A stretch of 64,000 nt of DNA from an uncultured Mobiluncus sp. (GTDB lineage Bacteria > Actinomycetota > Actinomycetes > Actinomycetales > Actinomycetaceae): contig NZ_CALUCZ010000002.1 of assembly GCF_943914685.1 (NCBI RefSeq), positions 62,001 to 126,000 on the forward strand. Direction: 5' to 3'. A model generated the notes under the pieces. It searched no databases. It worked only from the letters and a program-made list of their open reading frames with translations, and was not told the DNA's origin. Shown here piece after piece: positions 29,759-37,271 of this stretch (within the stretch, counting starts at the first letter, position 1; each line of letters opens with the position of its first letter). A program made the translations under genes and the position numbers.

Positions 29759-30718
29759 ATGGATATCCAAGATCCGACTTTGCGCAAGCTCATCGCGTTG
29801 CGTACCGAAATCAACAAGGTGGTGAAAGGCCAGGACGCGGTGGTAACCGGGCTGGTAATCGCCTTGCTGGCGGAAGGGCACGTGCTCTTGGAGGGCGTCC
29901 CCGGTGTCGCCAAGACCCTGCTGGTGCGAACTTTGGCGAAGTCGCTAGACCTGAGCCACAAGCGGGTCCAATTCACTCCGGATTTGATGCCCGGCGACTT
30001 GACCGGTTCGCTGATTTTTAATGCTCAAGAGTCTTCGTTTACTTTCCGGGAAGGTCCTGTTTTCACGAACTTGCTGCTAGCGGATGAAATCAACCGCACC
30101 CCTCCGAAAACTCAAGCTGCCTTGCTGGAAGCCATGGAGGAACACCAAGTCACCGCTGACGGAGTGAGCCGTCCGCTGCCTAAACCTTTCACGGTGATCG
30201 CAACCCAGAACCCGGTGGAATACGAAGGTACCTATCCCCTGCCCGAAGCTCAGCTGGACCGGTTTTTGCTGAAACTCGACGTACCCCTGCCGGCGCGGGA
30301 CACCGAGTTGGAGGTATTGCAGCTGCACCTAAGTGGTTTCAACTCACACGACCTCGATGCCGCGGGGGTGAATGTGGCGGCCAACGCGGCGGACATCGCG
30401 GCGGCCCGCCAGGCCGTCAAGGAAGTCAAGGCCAGCAGTGAGGTGTTGGGCTACATCGTCGACTTAGTGCGAGCCACTCGCGCGTTACCGCAGGTGGAGT
30501 TGGGTGTGTCGCCGCGTGGCGCGACTGCCCTGCTGTCAACTTCCCGGGCTTGGGCGTGGCTGTCGGGACGCGACTACGTCACCCCAGACGACGTCAAGTC
30601 CCTGGTCCTGCCCACATTCCGCCACCGTTTGCGGCTGCGTCCCGAAGCCGAAATGGAGGGAGTCAACGCCAAGACCGTCTTGGACAGCGTCCTGGCCACG
30701 ACCCCGGTACCACGCTAA
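29759..30718 (+). CDS. MoxR family AAA+ ATPase
   Basis: 319 residues. Walker A is GVPGVAKT at 46-53, Walker B is LLLADEINRTPPKTQAALLE, and the sensor motif is TQNPVEYEGTYPLPEAQLDR. MoxR ATPases act as chaperones for proteins with von Willebrand A domains; here the partner is likely the DUF58 product downstream. The start codon directly abuts the previous stop (TAAATG), with AAAGGAAAG upstream. Confidence 0.93.
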   Translation: MDIQDPTLRKLIALRTEINKVVKGQDAVVTGLVIALLAEGHVLLEGVPGVAKTLLVRTLAKSLDLSHKRVQFTPDLMPGDLTGSLIFNAQESSFTFREGPVFTNLLLADEINRTPPKTQAALLEAMEEHQVTADGVSRPLPKPFTVIATQNPVEYEGTYPLPEAQLDRFLLKLDVPLPARDTELEVLQLHLSGFNSHDLDAAGVNVAANAADIAAARQAVKEVKASSEVLGYIVDLVRATRALPQVELGVSPRGATALLSTSRAWAWLSGRDYVTPDDVKSLVLPTFRHRLRLRPEAEMEGVNAKTVLDSVLATTPVPR

Positions 30719-30770
30719 ACGTGCCGCAATCCGGTTTGTACAGTAGAAGAGTTAGATAGGAAGGCGAGAA

Positions 30771-32105
30771 ATGGCGGTTTCCAAACGCTTGGCGTTCTTG
30801 ATAGCGCTGGGGATTCCGCTGGTGCTGCTGACTCACTGGAATACTGGTGCCTTTTTCTGGCTGCTGGTGTGCCTGCTGGTGTGGCTATTTGACGTTATCG
30901 CCGCCCCCAGTCCCCGCCACCTCGCGATAACCCGCTCCCTGCCCCACACGCTGCGTCAACGCACTGAAACGCCCTACACCGTGAGCGTGAAAAATCCCAC
31001 CAAACGCAAGTTCCATGCCCAGCTGCGCGATGCGTGGCCTCCCTCGCTCCAAGCTCTGCCGCGTCGACAGCTTTTGACACTGGACGCACAAAGCTCAACC
31101 ACTCTGCAGGCCAGTTTTACCCCCCAACGCAAAGGCACTTTGCGCAGCGATGCCGTCACTGTACGTTCTTATGGACCCCTAAGGCTGGGCGCCCGCCAGT
31201 TCTCCGCCCCCATCGTGCAGGAAGTAAAAGTCCTGCCGGAGTTTCGCAGCGCCAAGTACCTGCCTTCTCGCCTGAAAACGTTACGCCGTTTGGAGGGCAA
31301 CTCCCTGGTGATGCAGCGTGGGCAAGGTTCAGAGTTTGATTCCCTGCGGGAATACGTCCCCGGCGACGACGTGCGCGACATCGAGTGGCATTCTTCCGCG
31401 CGGCTGCGCACTCCGGTGGTAAAGACTTGGCGCCCCGAGCGAGACCGCAACGTCATCATCTGCCTGGATTCCTCACGCAGTGCCGCGGTGCGGCTCGATA
31501 AATACCCCCGGCTGGATGCTTCTATGGAGGCGGCTCTGCTGCTCGGGGCGTTGGCTGGCAGTGCCGGGGATCGGGTACACCTCATCGCTTTCGACAATCA
31601 GATTCGTTTCCATATCCAACCCGACCGAGGTGCCGGGCTCATCACCGAGATGGCCCAAGCCCTAGCCGATTTGCAGGTTTCGCTCACCGAAGCGAACTGG
31701 TCAGGGCTCAGTCACACTTTGCTTTCCGGGTTGCGGCAACGTTCTTTGGTTGTGATTTTGACAGGTTTGGAGGGTGGGGCGGAACGTTCCGGTCTGATGC
31801 CGATGGTAGAGGTGCTGTCCTCCCGACATCACGTCCTGGTGGCGAACTCTTTAGATCCCGAGTTGAGTCGTTTGGCCCAACTGCCTGGCCAATGGAACCT
31901 CAATGATGCCAAGCAGTCACTGGGGAGATTCAACCCCGCTGACGCTTTCCTGGCGGCAGCGGCGATGGCGGAGCTGAATGAGCACGAGGAAGCCGGGAAT
32001 CTGTTGCCTCTGCTGGGGGGACATTTGTTGAATGCCACCCCGGAAAAGCTGCCTCCCGACTTGGCGGATGCCTACATTTCGCTAAAACGCCGCGGACAGA
32101 TTTGA
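30771..32105 (+). CDS. DUF58 domain protein (VWA-like)
   Basis: 444 residues. Two hydrophobic segments near the N terminus (about 8-45) are followed by a beta-rich region and the DUF58 core (GSEFDSLREYVPGDDVRDIE, then WHSSAR). A VWA-like fold follows with a DSS motif (VIICLDSSRSAAVRL). DUF58 proteins are regular partners of MoxR ATPases in uncharacterised envelope-linked complexes. Last gene of this plus-strand run, ending 8 bases from the convergent gene at 32114. Confidence 0.88.
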   Translation: MAVSKRLAFLIALGIPLVLLTHWNTGAFFWLLVCLLVWLFDVIAAPSPRHLAITRSLPHTLRQRTETPYTVSVKNPTKRKFHAQLRDAWPPSLQALPRRQLLTLDAQSSTTLQASFTPQRKGTLRSDAVTVRSYGPLRLGARQFSAPIVQEVKVLPEFRSAKYLPSRLKTLRRLEGNSLVMQRGQGSEFDSLREYVPGDDVRDIEWHSSARLRTPVVKTWRPERDRNVIICLDSSRSAAVRLDKYPRLDASMEAALLLGALAGSAGDRVHLIAFDNQIRFHIQPDRGAGLITEMAQALADLQVSLTEANWSGLSHTLLSGLRQRSLVVILTGLEGGAERSGLMPMVEVLSSRHHVLVANSLDPELSRLAQLPGQWNLNDAKQSLGRFNPADAFLAAAAMAELNEHEEAGNLLPLLGGHLLNATPEKLPPDLADAYISLKRRGQI

Positions 32106-32113
32106 GACCCTGG

Positions 32114-32611
32114 TTACCAATACGGGTCGATATCTTCGGGGTGTTTGCCGATGAGCTGGGAAGATTCCTCCAACACCACCCCGTGAATGAGGGAACGCAA
32201 ATCATCAGTGGAGCGGGCGCGCTGCTCTAGGGGACGGCGATACACCACCACTTGGGCGGGTAAACTTTTGCCTGGGTCGGCGCCGAAACCTCGACCTAAG
32301 ACCACTGACTCGCTCTCCCAAGGTGCCGGGTCCGAGGGGGGGACATCCTCCACTCCGTACTGGATAGTGGCTAGTTCCGGGCAAACTGCCACCAAGGAAC
32401 GAACTTCTTGAATGACCAGTTCGTCAAAGGTTTCTCGGCGGGTTCGGTAACGCGGCAGCATTGCCGGAACCAAAACTCCGCGATTGCCCCGGCCGTGCCG
32501 GTCGCGGCGCACATAGGCACGCCGCAGCCGCGGTCCGCTGCTGACATCCCAGCGAATCTCGCCGCCCAAATCCAAGACACGAACCCGGTTGGTTCCAGTT
32601 CTTTCACTCAT
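32114..32611 (-). CDS. Zincin_1-like (metallopeptidase family) protein lacking HExxH
   Basis: 165 residues from the ATG at 32611. The body matches the actinobacterial metallopeptidase family (Zincin_1): a basic start (RRAYVRRDRHGRGNRGVLVP), FDELVIQEVRSL, VEDVPPSDPAPW, QVVVYRRPLEQRA. The segment where a zincin would carry HExxH reads HGVVLEESSQLIGKHPEDID, so the catalytic motif is absent. Similar loss is common in actinobacterial members, so it is probably not a peptidase. The start lies 7 bases after TAAGCT (leaderless candidate); the longer frame to 32692 has no support. Confidence 0.7.
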   Translation of the reverse strand: MSERTGTNRVRVLDLGGEIRWDVSSGPRLRRAYVRRDRHGRGNRGVLVPAMLPRYRTRRETFDELVIQEVRSLVAVCPELATIQYGVEDVPPSDPAPWESESVVLGRGFGADPGKSLPAQVVVYRRPLEQRARSTDDLRSLIHGVVLEESSQLIGKHPEDIDPYW

Positions 32612-32618
32612 CGCCTCT

Positions 32619-32624
32619 AGCTTA
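32619..32624 (-). promoter_or_regulatory. -10 box of the Zincin_1-like gene
   Basis: TAAGCT on the minus strand is 7 bases before the ATG at 32611, suggesting a leaderless or near-leaderless transcript. Confidence 0.35.
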
Positions 32625-32762
32625 TCCCGCGGCGGCACCGGGGGTCGAGAATGTCCCGTAAAAAACGCGGACACTCTGAGCCGAGCTCTCAATCCCGACT
32701 CTATCTCGACCCGGAATCGGTGTCAGCACGCGAGCCTGAGTGCCGCCGGCACTGGGTGGCAG

Positions 32763-32768
32763 TATGCT
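32763..32768 (+). promoter_or_regulatory. -10 box of the DUF3499 gene
   Basis: TATGCT followed by 6 bases and the GTG at 32775. This geometry supports that GTG as the start instead of more upstream codons. Confidence 0.45.
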
Positions 32769-32774
32769 GGGAAG

Positions 32775-33206
32775 GTGACTTATACGCGCCGTTGTTCCAA
32801 ACCGAGCTGCCCCAACCCGGCGGTAGCGACGATGACTTTTGACTATCGGGAGCGCAGCGCAATCATTGGCCCACTCAGTGCCCATCGGAATCCTGGAGCG
32901 TACGATTTTTGCCGTGAACATGCCGAAAAACTGACGGCGCCACGGGGCTGGGAGGTCGTCCATTTAACGAATTCCTTTACGCCCCCGCCACCCAACGATG
33001 AGGAACTGATGGCTTTGGCCAACGCGGTGAAAGCAGCCGCGCAAAATCCTACCCCCCGCCAAACCGTGCATCCCGAGGGCTATCGCGGCCCCCTGGGGAG
33101 GGAACCTCAGCCCGGGTGGGGCGATAGCGCAGCCGGAACGCCTGACACCGCGGGGAAACGCTACGGTCACCTAACTTTGGTGCCGCCCCCGAAACAAGTC
33201 AGCTAA
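32775..33206 (+). CDS. DUF3499 family protein
   Basis: 143 residues. The conserved start reads TYTRRCSKPSCPNPAVATMT, followed by YDFCREHAEKLTAPRGWEVV. Cysteines in C-x4-C and C-x2-H arrangements suggest a small zinc-binding domain. The C-terminal half is Pro/Gly-rich and variable. The family is widespread in actinobacteria and uncharacterised. I chose the GTG at 32775 because the family begins just before the CxxxxC motif and a -10 box is placed for a leaderless start there. Confidence 0.85.
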   Translation: MTYTRRCSKPSCPNPAVATMTFDYRERSAIIGPLSAHRNPGAYDFCREHAEKLTAPRGWEVVHLTNSFTPPPPNDEELMALANAVKAAAQNPTPRQTVHPEGYRGPLGREPQPGWGDSAAGTPDTAGKRYGHLTLVPPPKQVS

Positions 33207-33212
33207 AGCATG

Positions 33213-33241
33213 AGACCGGCCAACGAACTGTTGACCGGTCT
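33213..33241. terminator. Convergent terminator between DUF3499 and ppa
   Basis: AGACCGG (33213-33219) pairs with CCGGTCT (33235-33241), continued after one mismatch by CAAC/GTTG, with a 5-base loop. It lies between two convergent stop codons and can serve both strands. Confidence 0.6.
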
Positions 33242-33254
33242 TAGTGTGATTCGC

Positions 33255-33785
33255 TTACAAGTGAATGTAGGTGTGTGCGTCGGGGCCTTCCTTGTCCCGG
33301 AATCGCTGCCACGAGGCATGAATTTCTTTCTCGGCCTCTTCCCGACCGACCCAGCTGGCCCCTTCCACCGACTTACCGGGCTCTAAGTCTTTGTAAACCT
33401 CAAAGAAGTGCTGGACTTCCAGGCGATGGAACTCCGAAACGTCCTCCAGCTCGGTACGCCACGCGGCTCGCTGGTCGGTAGCGGGGACGCACAAAACTTT
33501 GTCGTCGCCACCGTGTTCGTCAGTCATGCGGAACATTCCCAGCGCCCGGCACTTGATGACACATCCGGGGAACGTTGGTTCTTCCAGTAAGACCAAGGCG
33601 TCAAGCGGATCGCCATCCATGCCCAGGGAATCATCGATGAAACCGTAGTCATCGGGGTAGCGAGTCGAGGTAAACAGCATTCGATCCAAAACAATACGAC
33701 CGGTCTCGTGATCGACTTCGTACTTATTTCGGTTCCCCTTCGGAATCTCAATGGTCACATTGAACGTCAAAAAATCTTCAGCCAT
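33255..33785 (-). CDS. ppa: Inorganic pyrophosphatase (family I)
   Basis: 176 residues from the ATG at 33785. Soluble hexameric-type family I enzyme that hydrolyses pyrophosphate released by biosynthesis. Active-site motifs are intact: VTIEIPKGNRNKYEVDHETG, DYGFIDDSLGMDGDPLDALV (the DxxDxxD triad), and the late EVYKDLEPGKSVEGASWV. An upstream ATG at 33848 in the same frame has a fair Shine-Dalgarno sequence (AGGTG) and would add 21 residues, and there is another at 33800. I prefer 33785 because it gives family length and overlaps the stop of a small upstream ORF. Confidence 0.9.
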   Translation of the reverse strand: MAEDFLTFNVTIEIPKGNRNKYEVDHETGRIVLDRMLFTSTRYPDDYGFIDDSLGMDGDPLDALVLLEEPTFPGCVIKCRALGMFRMTDEHGGDDKVLCVPATDQRAAWRTELEDVSEFHRLEVQHFFEVYKDLEPGKSVEGASWVGREEAEKEIHASWQRFRDKEGPDAHTYIHL

Positions 33786-33873
33786 TATTTTCTTCGGCAT
33801 CCTTACATTTTGTGCCACCGGTGTCTCCGGATTGGCGTTGCTTTGCATCGATGTCACCTGCTTTGGTGAACAT
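33778..33873 (-). other. Possible 31-codon upstream ORF overlapping the ppa start
   Basis: An ATG at 33873 lies 6 bases after TAGTTT (33880-33885, minus), the leaderless geometry seen at other genes. The frame runs 31 codons and its TGA is inside ATGGCTGA, which is also the ppa start. This could couple ppa translation to the upstream ORF. There is no similarity to any family I know. Confidence 0.3.
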
Positions 33874-33956
33874 CGCTGTAAACTATTGTGCCACACCCGC
33901 ACCCCTAAGCGACATCTTCTATACTAGGTAGGGTTGTTTCCAGATAGCAGAACCGT

Positions 33957-35639
33957 GTGACGGGGGGGTCGGTGCGCACCAAAGGACGCATAAACGCAGC
34001 AATAATCGCAGGTGCCTTAGTTCTCAGCGGCGCTTACGTCGGTGCTGACGGTGCGGACTTGGTGCCGGGGTTTCTGACTTTCAAAGCGCCCCTGCCGCGA
34101 GTGGTTCCTTTCCCTGACTCTCCCACCGTGAGCCCTGAACCTGCCGAGATTCCGCTCTTTGCCAAATCCACTAACTTCGACGCCAATACGTATAAAGCCC
34201 TGGTGCGCGAGTTTGCCACGGATTACCGCCTCGCCAATGCGAAATTGTCCTTTTGGGTAGGCGACCGGGACGGCGTGGAACTGGCCTCTTACGAACCTCA
34301 AAGCGCCTTGACTGCCGCTTCTACGACAAAACTGCTCACCGCGGTGGCGGCGTTGCACGAATTCGGCCCAGAAGCGCGGGCCCGCACCGTCGTGGCCTGG
34401 GACAACGATAAGCGGAAACTATACTTAATCGCCGGCGGGGATGTGCTGCTGGGGTCGGGAGCGGACGCGCCGCGTTCCATCAAAGGCTACGCCGGTCTAG
34501 ACACTCTCGCGGCGGACACCATAGTGGCACTTTCTTCCCAAACTCCAGGGGAATCTGAGCAAGCCAGCGCAAGTCATCAGCCCTCCCCCACCAAGGAACG
34601 GAAAACCTCTGCTCCGAAAGCACCAGCCTCTCGAGACAAATCCCCTACGGGCAGCCTGCTGAACGGCAAACCCTACACGTTGGTATTGGACACCTCCTGG
34701 TTTGGCTCTGAAACAGCCTCTCCTTTCTGGCGTGAGGGGGATGACCGCTGGGTAGGTCCCATTCAAGGCATGGCCATCGATACCGGTCTGATTGATCCGA
34801 ACGCTAATAAGGGATACTACCCGGACGCGGCCGGGGTCGCGGGCCAGGCTTTTGCCCAGTCCCTGAGCCGTTTAGGCGGGGCGGGACCAGCCAAAGTCGA
34901 GGTGGGGAAATCGGGGCTGGCCTCGAAGAAACTCCTCGACCCGCTCTCTGCCCTACCGGAAGTGAACACAGAGGTTGCCACCAGTCACGGTCCGACCCCG
35001 ATTGCCTACGCACAAGGGGCCCCGCTCGCCCAGGTGGAGCGGCAAATGTTAAAGATTTCGGATAATACTTTGGCAGAGAACCTCGGTCGGCTGGTAGCGC
35101 TGCACCGCAACGCAAAACCGACTTTTGCCACTTCTGGAACAGCGGTTATGGAGTCGCTACGGGAGTTGGGCTTGGACTTGGGCAAAACTGAAATGAAAGG
35201 TTGCTCAGGACTGGCTTATGACACGCGGATACCGGCCCGAGTCCTTGCCGATGTAGTGCGGTTATCAATGAGTAAAGACCACCCTGAACTGCACTCTGTT
35301 GCCGCCAATGTCCCGGTGGCAGGGGTGGATGGCACTCTGGAGCACGTTTACCAGGGGACCCTTGCCGCGGGCGTGGTTCGCGGCAAAACCGGCACATTGG
35401 GAATTACGAATTCTCTGGCCGGAACCTTCGTGCGCGACAACCAAGAGTTTGTCTATGCCCTGGTCATCTCCGGTTATCCTGATTCTCAGGGCGGGCCCAG
35501 TATCCAAGCTAAACAGATGTTCATCAACGGTTTGCTCGGCGCAAAAACCTCTTTCTCTAACGTCGACCCGAAGAGCCAACCTCCCTCTCCTCCTCCCGAT
35601 GCCCCCGCACCGCCGAGTCAGGAAACTCCCGCCAACTAG
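33957..35639 (+). CDS. dacB: D-alanyl-D-alanine carboxypeptidase/endopeptidase (PBP4 type, DacB)
   Basis: 560 residues, a class C penicillin-binding protein that trims or cleaves peptidoglycan cross-links outside the membrane. A signal-anchor (INAAIIAGALVLSGAYVGA, about 12-30) precedes the catalytic domain. SxxK is STTK at 122-125, SxN is SDN (KISDNTLAENLGRLVAL), and the KTG triad is in RGKTGTLGITNSLAGT. The C terminus is Pro-rich. An inserted Ser/Pro/Lys-rich stretch (near 195-225) lies within the domain. A GTG at 33972 is an alternative start. Confidence 0.92.
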   Translation: MTGGSVRTKGRINAAIIAGALVLSGAYVGADGADLVPGFLTFKAPLPRVVPFPDSPTVSPEPAEIPLFAKSTNFDANTYKALVREFATDYRLANAKLSFWVGDRDGVELASYEPQSALTAASTTKLLTAVAALHEFGPEARARTVVAWDNDKRKLYLIAGGDVLLGSGADAPRSIKGYAGLDTLAADTIVALSSQTPGESEQASASHQPSPTKERKTSAPKAPASRDKSPTGSLLNGKPYTLVLDTSWFGSETASPFWREGDDRWVGPIQGMAIDTGLIDPNANKGYYPDAAGVAGQAFAQSLSRLGGAGPAKVEVGKSGLASKKLLDPLSALPEVNTEVATSHGPTPIAYAQGAPLAQVERQMLKISDNTLAENLGRLVALHRNAKPTFATSGTAVMESLRELGLDLGKTEMKGCSGLAYDTRIPARVLADVVRLSMSKDHPELHSVAANVPVAGVDGTLEHVYQGTLAAGVVRGKTGTLGITNSLAGTFVRDNQEFVYALVISGYPDSQGGPSIQAKQMFINGLLGAKTSFSNVDPKSQPPSPPPDAPAPPSQETPAN

Positions 35640-35695
35640 ATTCGCCTGATTTCACATCTTGGAACACCAGTTTCGATTTTTGGTCGCGAGGTTGC

Positions 35696-35701
35696 TACAA
35701 T
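35696..35701 (+). promoter_or_regulatory. -10 box of the met operon
   Basis: TACAAT (35696-35701) with 6 bases to an ATG at 35708 predicts that the met transcript starts at or next to that ATG. The -35 region is poor (TTTCGA with a 19-base spacer). Confidence 0.5.
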
Positions 35702-35707
35702 CACACC

Positions 35708-35731
35708 ATGACTAAACGAATGCCTCGCTGA
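35708..35731 (+). other. Leaderless 7-codon upstream ORF in the metY leader
   Basis: ATG ACT AAA CGA ATG CCT CGC TGA encodes MTKRMPR. Its ATG is at the predicted transcript start. The ORF covers the 5' strand of helix P1 and ends inside the 5' strand of helix P2 of the leader fold, so its translation would reshape the leader. Existence of the peptide is unproven. Confidence 0.4.
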
Positions 35732-35869
35732 CGTGCACGTCAGCCTCTAAACGTCCAGCGCCGCGTCTGGTGCTGAGCATTCGTATCTCTATGTTCCTGC
35801 GTGCCCGTCAGAGCCAAAATCTTTTGGGGACAAGTTTGTACAACATTAACTCACGCAAAGGAAACTACG
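35708..35869 (+). promoter_or_regulatory. Structured leader RNA of metYFEX, riboswitch- or attenuator-like
   Basis: P1 pairs ACGAATGC (35716-35723) with GCATTCGT (35777-35784). Inside it, P2 is GCTGACG-TGCA-CGTCAGC (35727-35744) and P3 pairs CAGCGCC (35756-35762) with GGTGCTG (35769-35775). The P2 left arm (35728-35739) can instead pair with CGTGCCCGTCAG (35800-35811), 11 of 12 bases. Separately, TTCCTGCGTG (35794-35803) can pair with CACGCA and GGAA (35852-35863), hiding the metY Shine-Dalgarno sequence. The last two pairings share 35800-35803 and so exclude one another. It matches none of the SAM, SAH or cobalamin riboswitch consensus patterns I know. The P2 palindrome could alternatively be a repressor site in DNA. 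Confidence 0.5.
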
Positions 35870-37243
35870 ATGTCTAAAACCACTATCGGACCCAACTGGG
35901 TCGACCACCCCGAATGGGGCTTCGATACTCTGCAAATTCATGCCGGCTACACCGGTGATCCGACCACGGGCACACAAACGGTGCCGATTTATGCCACGAA
36001 CGCGTTTCACTTCCCGAGTGTGGAATCGGCGGCTGCCCGTTTTGCATTGCAGGAACTGGGGCCCATCTATTCTCGCTTGGGCAATCCCACCAACGATGCT
36101 TTGGAAGCTCGGATTGCTGCACTGGAAGGCGGGGTCGGGGCGATTGCCACCGGTTCGGGTCAAGCTGCCATCACGCTAACCATTTTGACTTTAGCTTCGA
36201 AAGGTCAAAATGTGGTGGCTTCAAACTCGATTTACGGGGGCACGTTCAACCTGTTGGGCCACACTTTGGAACGCTTGGGTATCGAAGTGCGTTTTGTTGA
36301 TAATCCTCGTGACATTAGCCAGTGGGCGGCTCGTACGGACGCGAATACGGCGGCTTACTATGGGGAGCTGGTGCCCAATCCGCAGGGCGACGTGCTGGAC
36401 TTGGAACCGTTGGCTCAAACCGCACATCAAGCCGGGATTCCACTCATTGTCGACAATACGGTTCCTACCCCTTACCTGTGCCGCCCCATCGAGTTCGGGG
36501 CGGATATCGTGGTGCACTCCGCCACCAAGTATCTGGGCGGGCACGGTTCAGCCATGCTCGGTATCGTGGTTGATTCCGGTCGTTTTGATTACGCTGCGGC
36601 GAAAGCGGCTCCGCGTTTCCCCGGTTTTAACACTCCCGACCCCTCCTATCACGGGGTGGTTTATGCCCGTGATTTCGGTGTTCAAGGGGCGTTGGGAGCG
36701 AACTTGGCGTTTATTTTGAAGGCGCGGGTAGAAGGCCAGCGGGATCTCGGTTTCGTGGCTTCGCCTTTCGCGGTGTGGACGGTCGGACTAGGAGTGGATA
36801 CGTTGAGCCTGCGGATGGAACGCCACATTGCCAACACTCGTCGGGTCGCTGAATTCCTGGAGTCTCAGGTAGGCGGTGGTTTAGTAGAGACGGTACGGTG
36901 GTCCTCGCTGCCCTCCTCCCCGTTCTATGCCTTGGCGCAAAAATATACCCCGAAAGGGTGCGGTTCCCTGCTGAACTTTGATCTGTCAGGAGGTCTACAG
37001 GCCGGTAAAGCCTTCATCAATTCCCTGGAATTGCTGGCAAATGTCGCTAATATCGGAGACGTGCGTTCCCTAGCGATTCACCCGGCCTCCACCACTCATG
37101 CCCAGCTGACTACGGCCGAGCTGTTGGCGCAGGGCATCACCCCCGGCACCGTCAGGTTGTCGATTGGCACCGAAGATCCTCAGGACATCGTGGCTGACAT
37201 TGAGCGCGGTCTGGCCGCGGCACGGCAGGCGAATGCCGCGTAA
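35870..37243 (+). CDS. metY: O-acetylhomoserine sulfhydrylase (PLP-dependent)
   Basis: 457 residues of the Cys/Met metabolism PLP enzyme family. It makes homocysteine from O-acetylhomoserine and sulfide. Visible landmarks: TLQIHAGYTGDPTTGTQTVP, the YSRLGNPTNDALEARIAALE substrate loop, TGSGQAAI, and the PLP lysine in VVHSATKYLGGHG. The length and the TLQIHAGY start favour MetY over cystathionine gamma-synthase. The ATG at 35870 has AAAGGAAA 6 bases upstream; the frame upstream to 35801 is in the leader and unlikely to be translated. Confidence 0.93.
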   Translation: MSKTTIGPNWVDHPEWGFDTLQIHAGYTGDPTTGTQTVPIYATNAFHFPSVESAAARFALQELGPIYSRLGNPTNDALEARIAALEGGVGAIATGSGQAAITLTILTLASKGQNVVASNSIYGGTFNLLGHTLERLGIEVRFVDNPRDISQWAARTDANTAAYYGELVPNPQGDVLDLEPLAQTAHQAGIPLIVDNTVPTPYLCRPIEFGADIVVHSATKYLGGHGSAMLGIVVDSGRFDYAAAKAAPRFPGFNTPDPSYHGVVYARDFGVQGALGANLAFILKARVEGQRDLGFVASPFAVWTVGLGVDTLSLRMERHIANTRRVAEFLESQVGGGLVETVRWSSLPSSPFYALAQKYTPKGCGSLLNFDLSGGLQAGKAFINSLELLANVANIGDVRSLAIHPASTTHAQLTTAELLAQGITPGTVRLSIGTEDPQDIVADIERGLAAARQANAA

Positions 37244-37271
37244 CCAAACCATTACTCGCTTAGGAAAACTA

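Noticed and set aside
35708..35784. Known riboswitch or ribozyme (SAM-I/IV, SAH, hammerhead, T-box) in the metY leader
   Set aside because: The core conserved nucleotides of these classes are not present; only the junction-like layout is similar.
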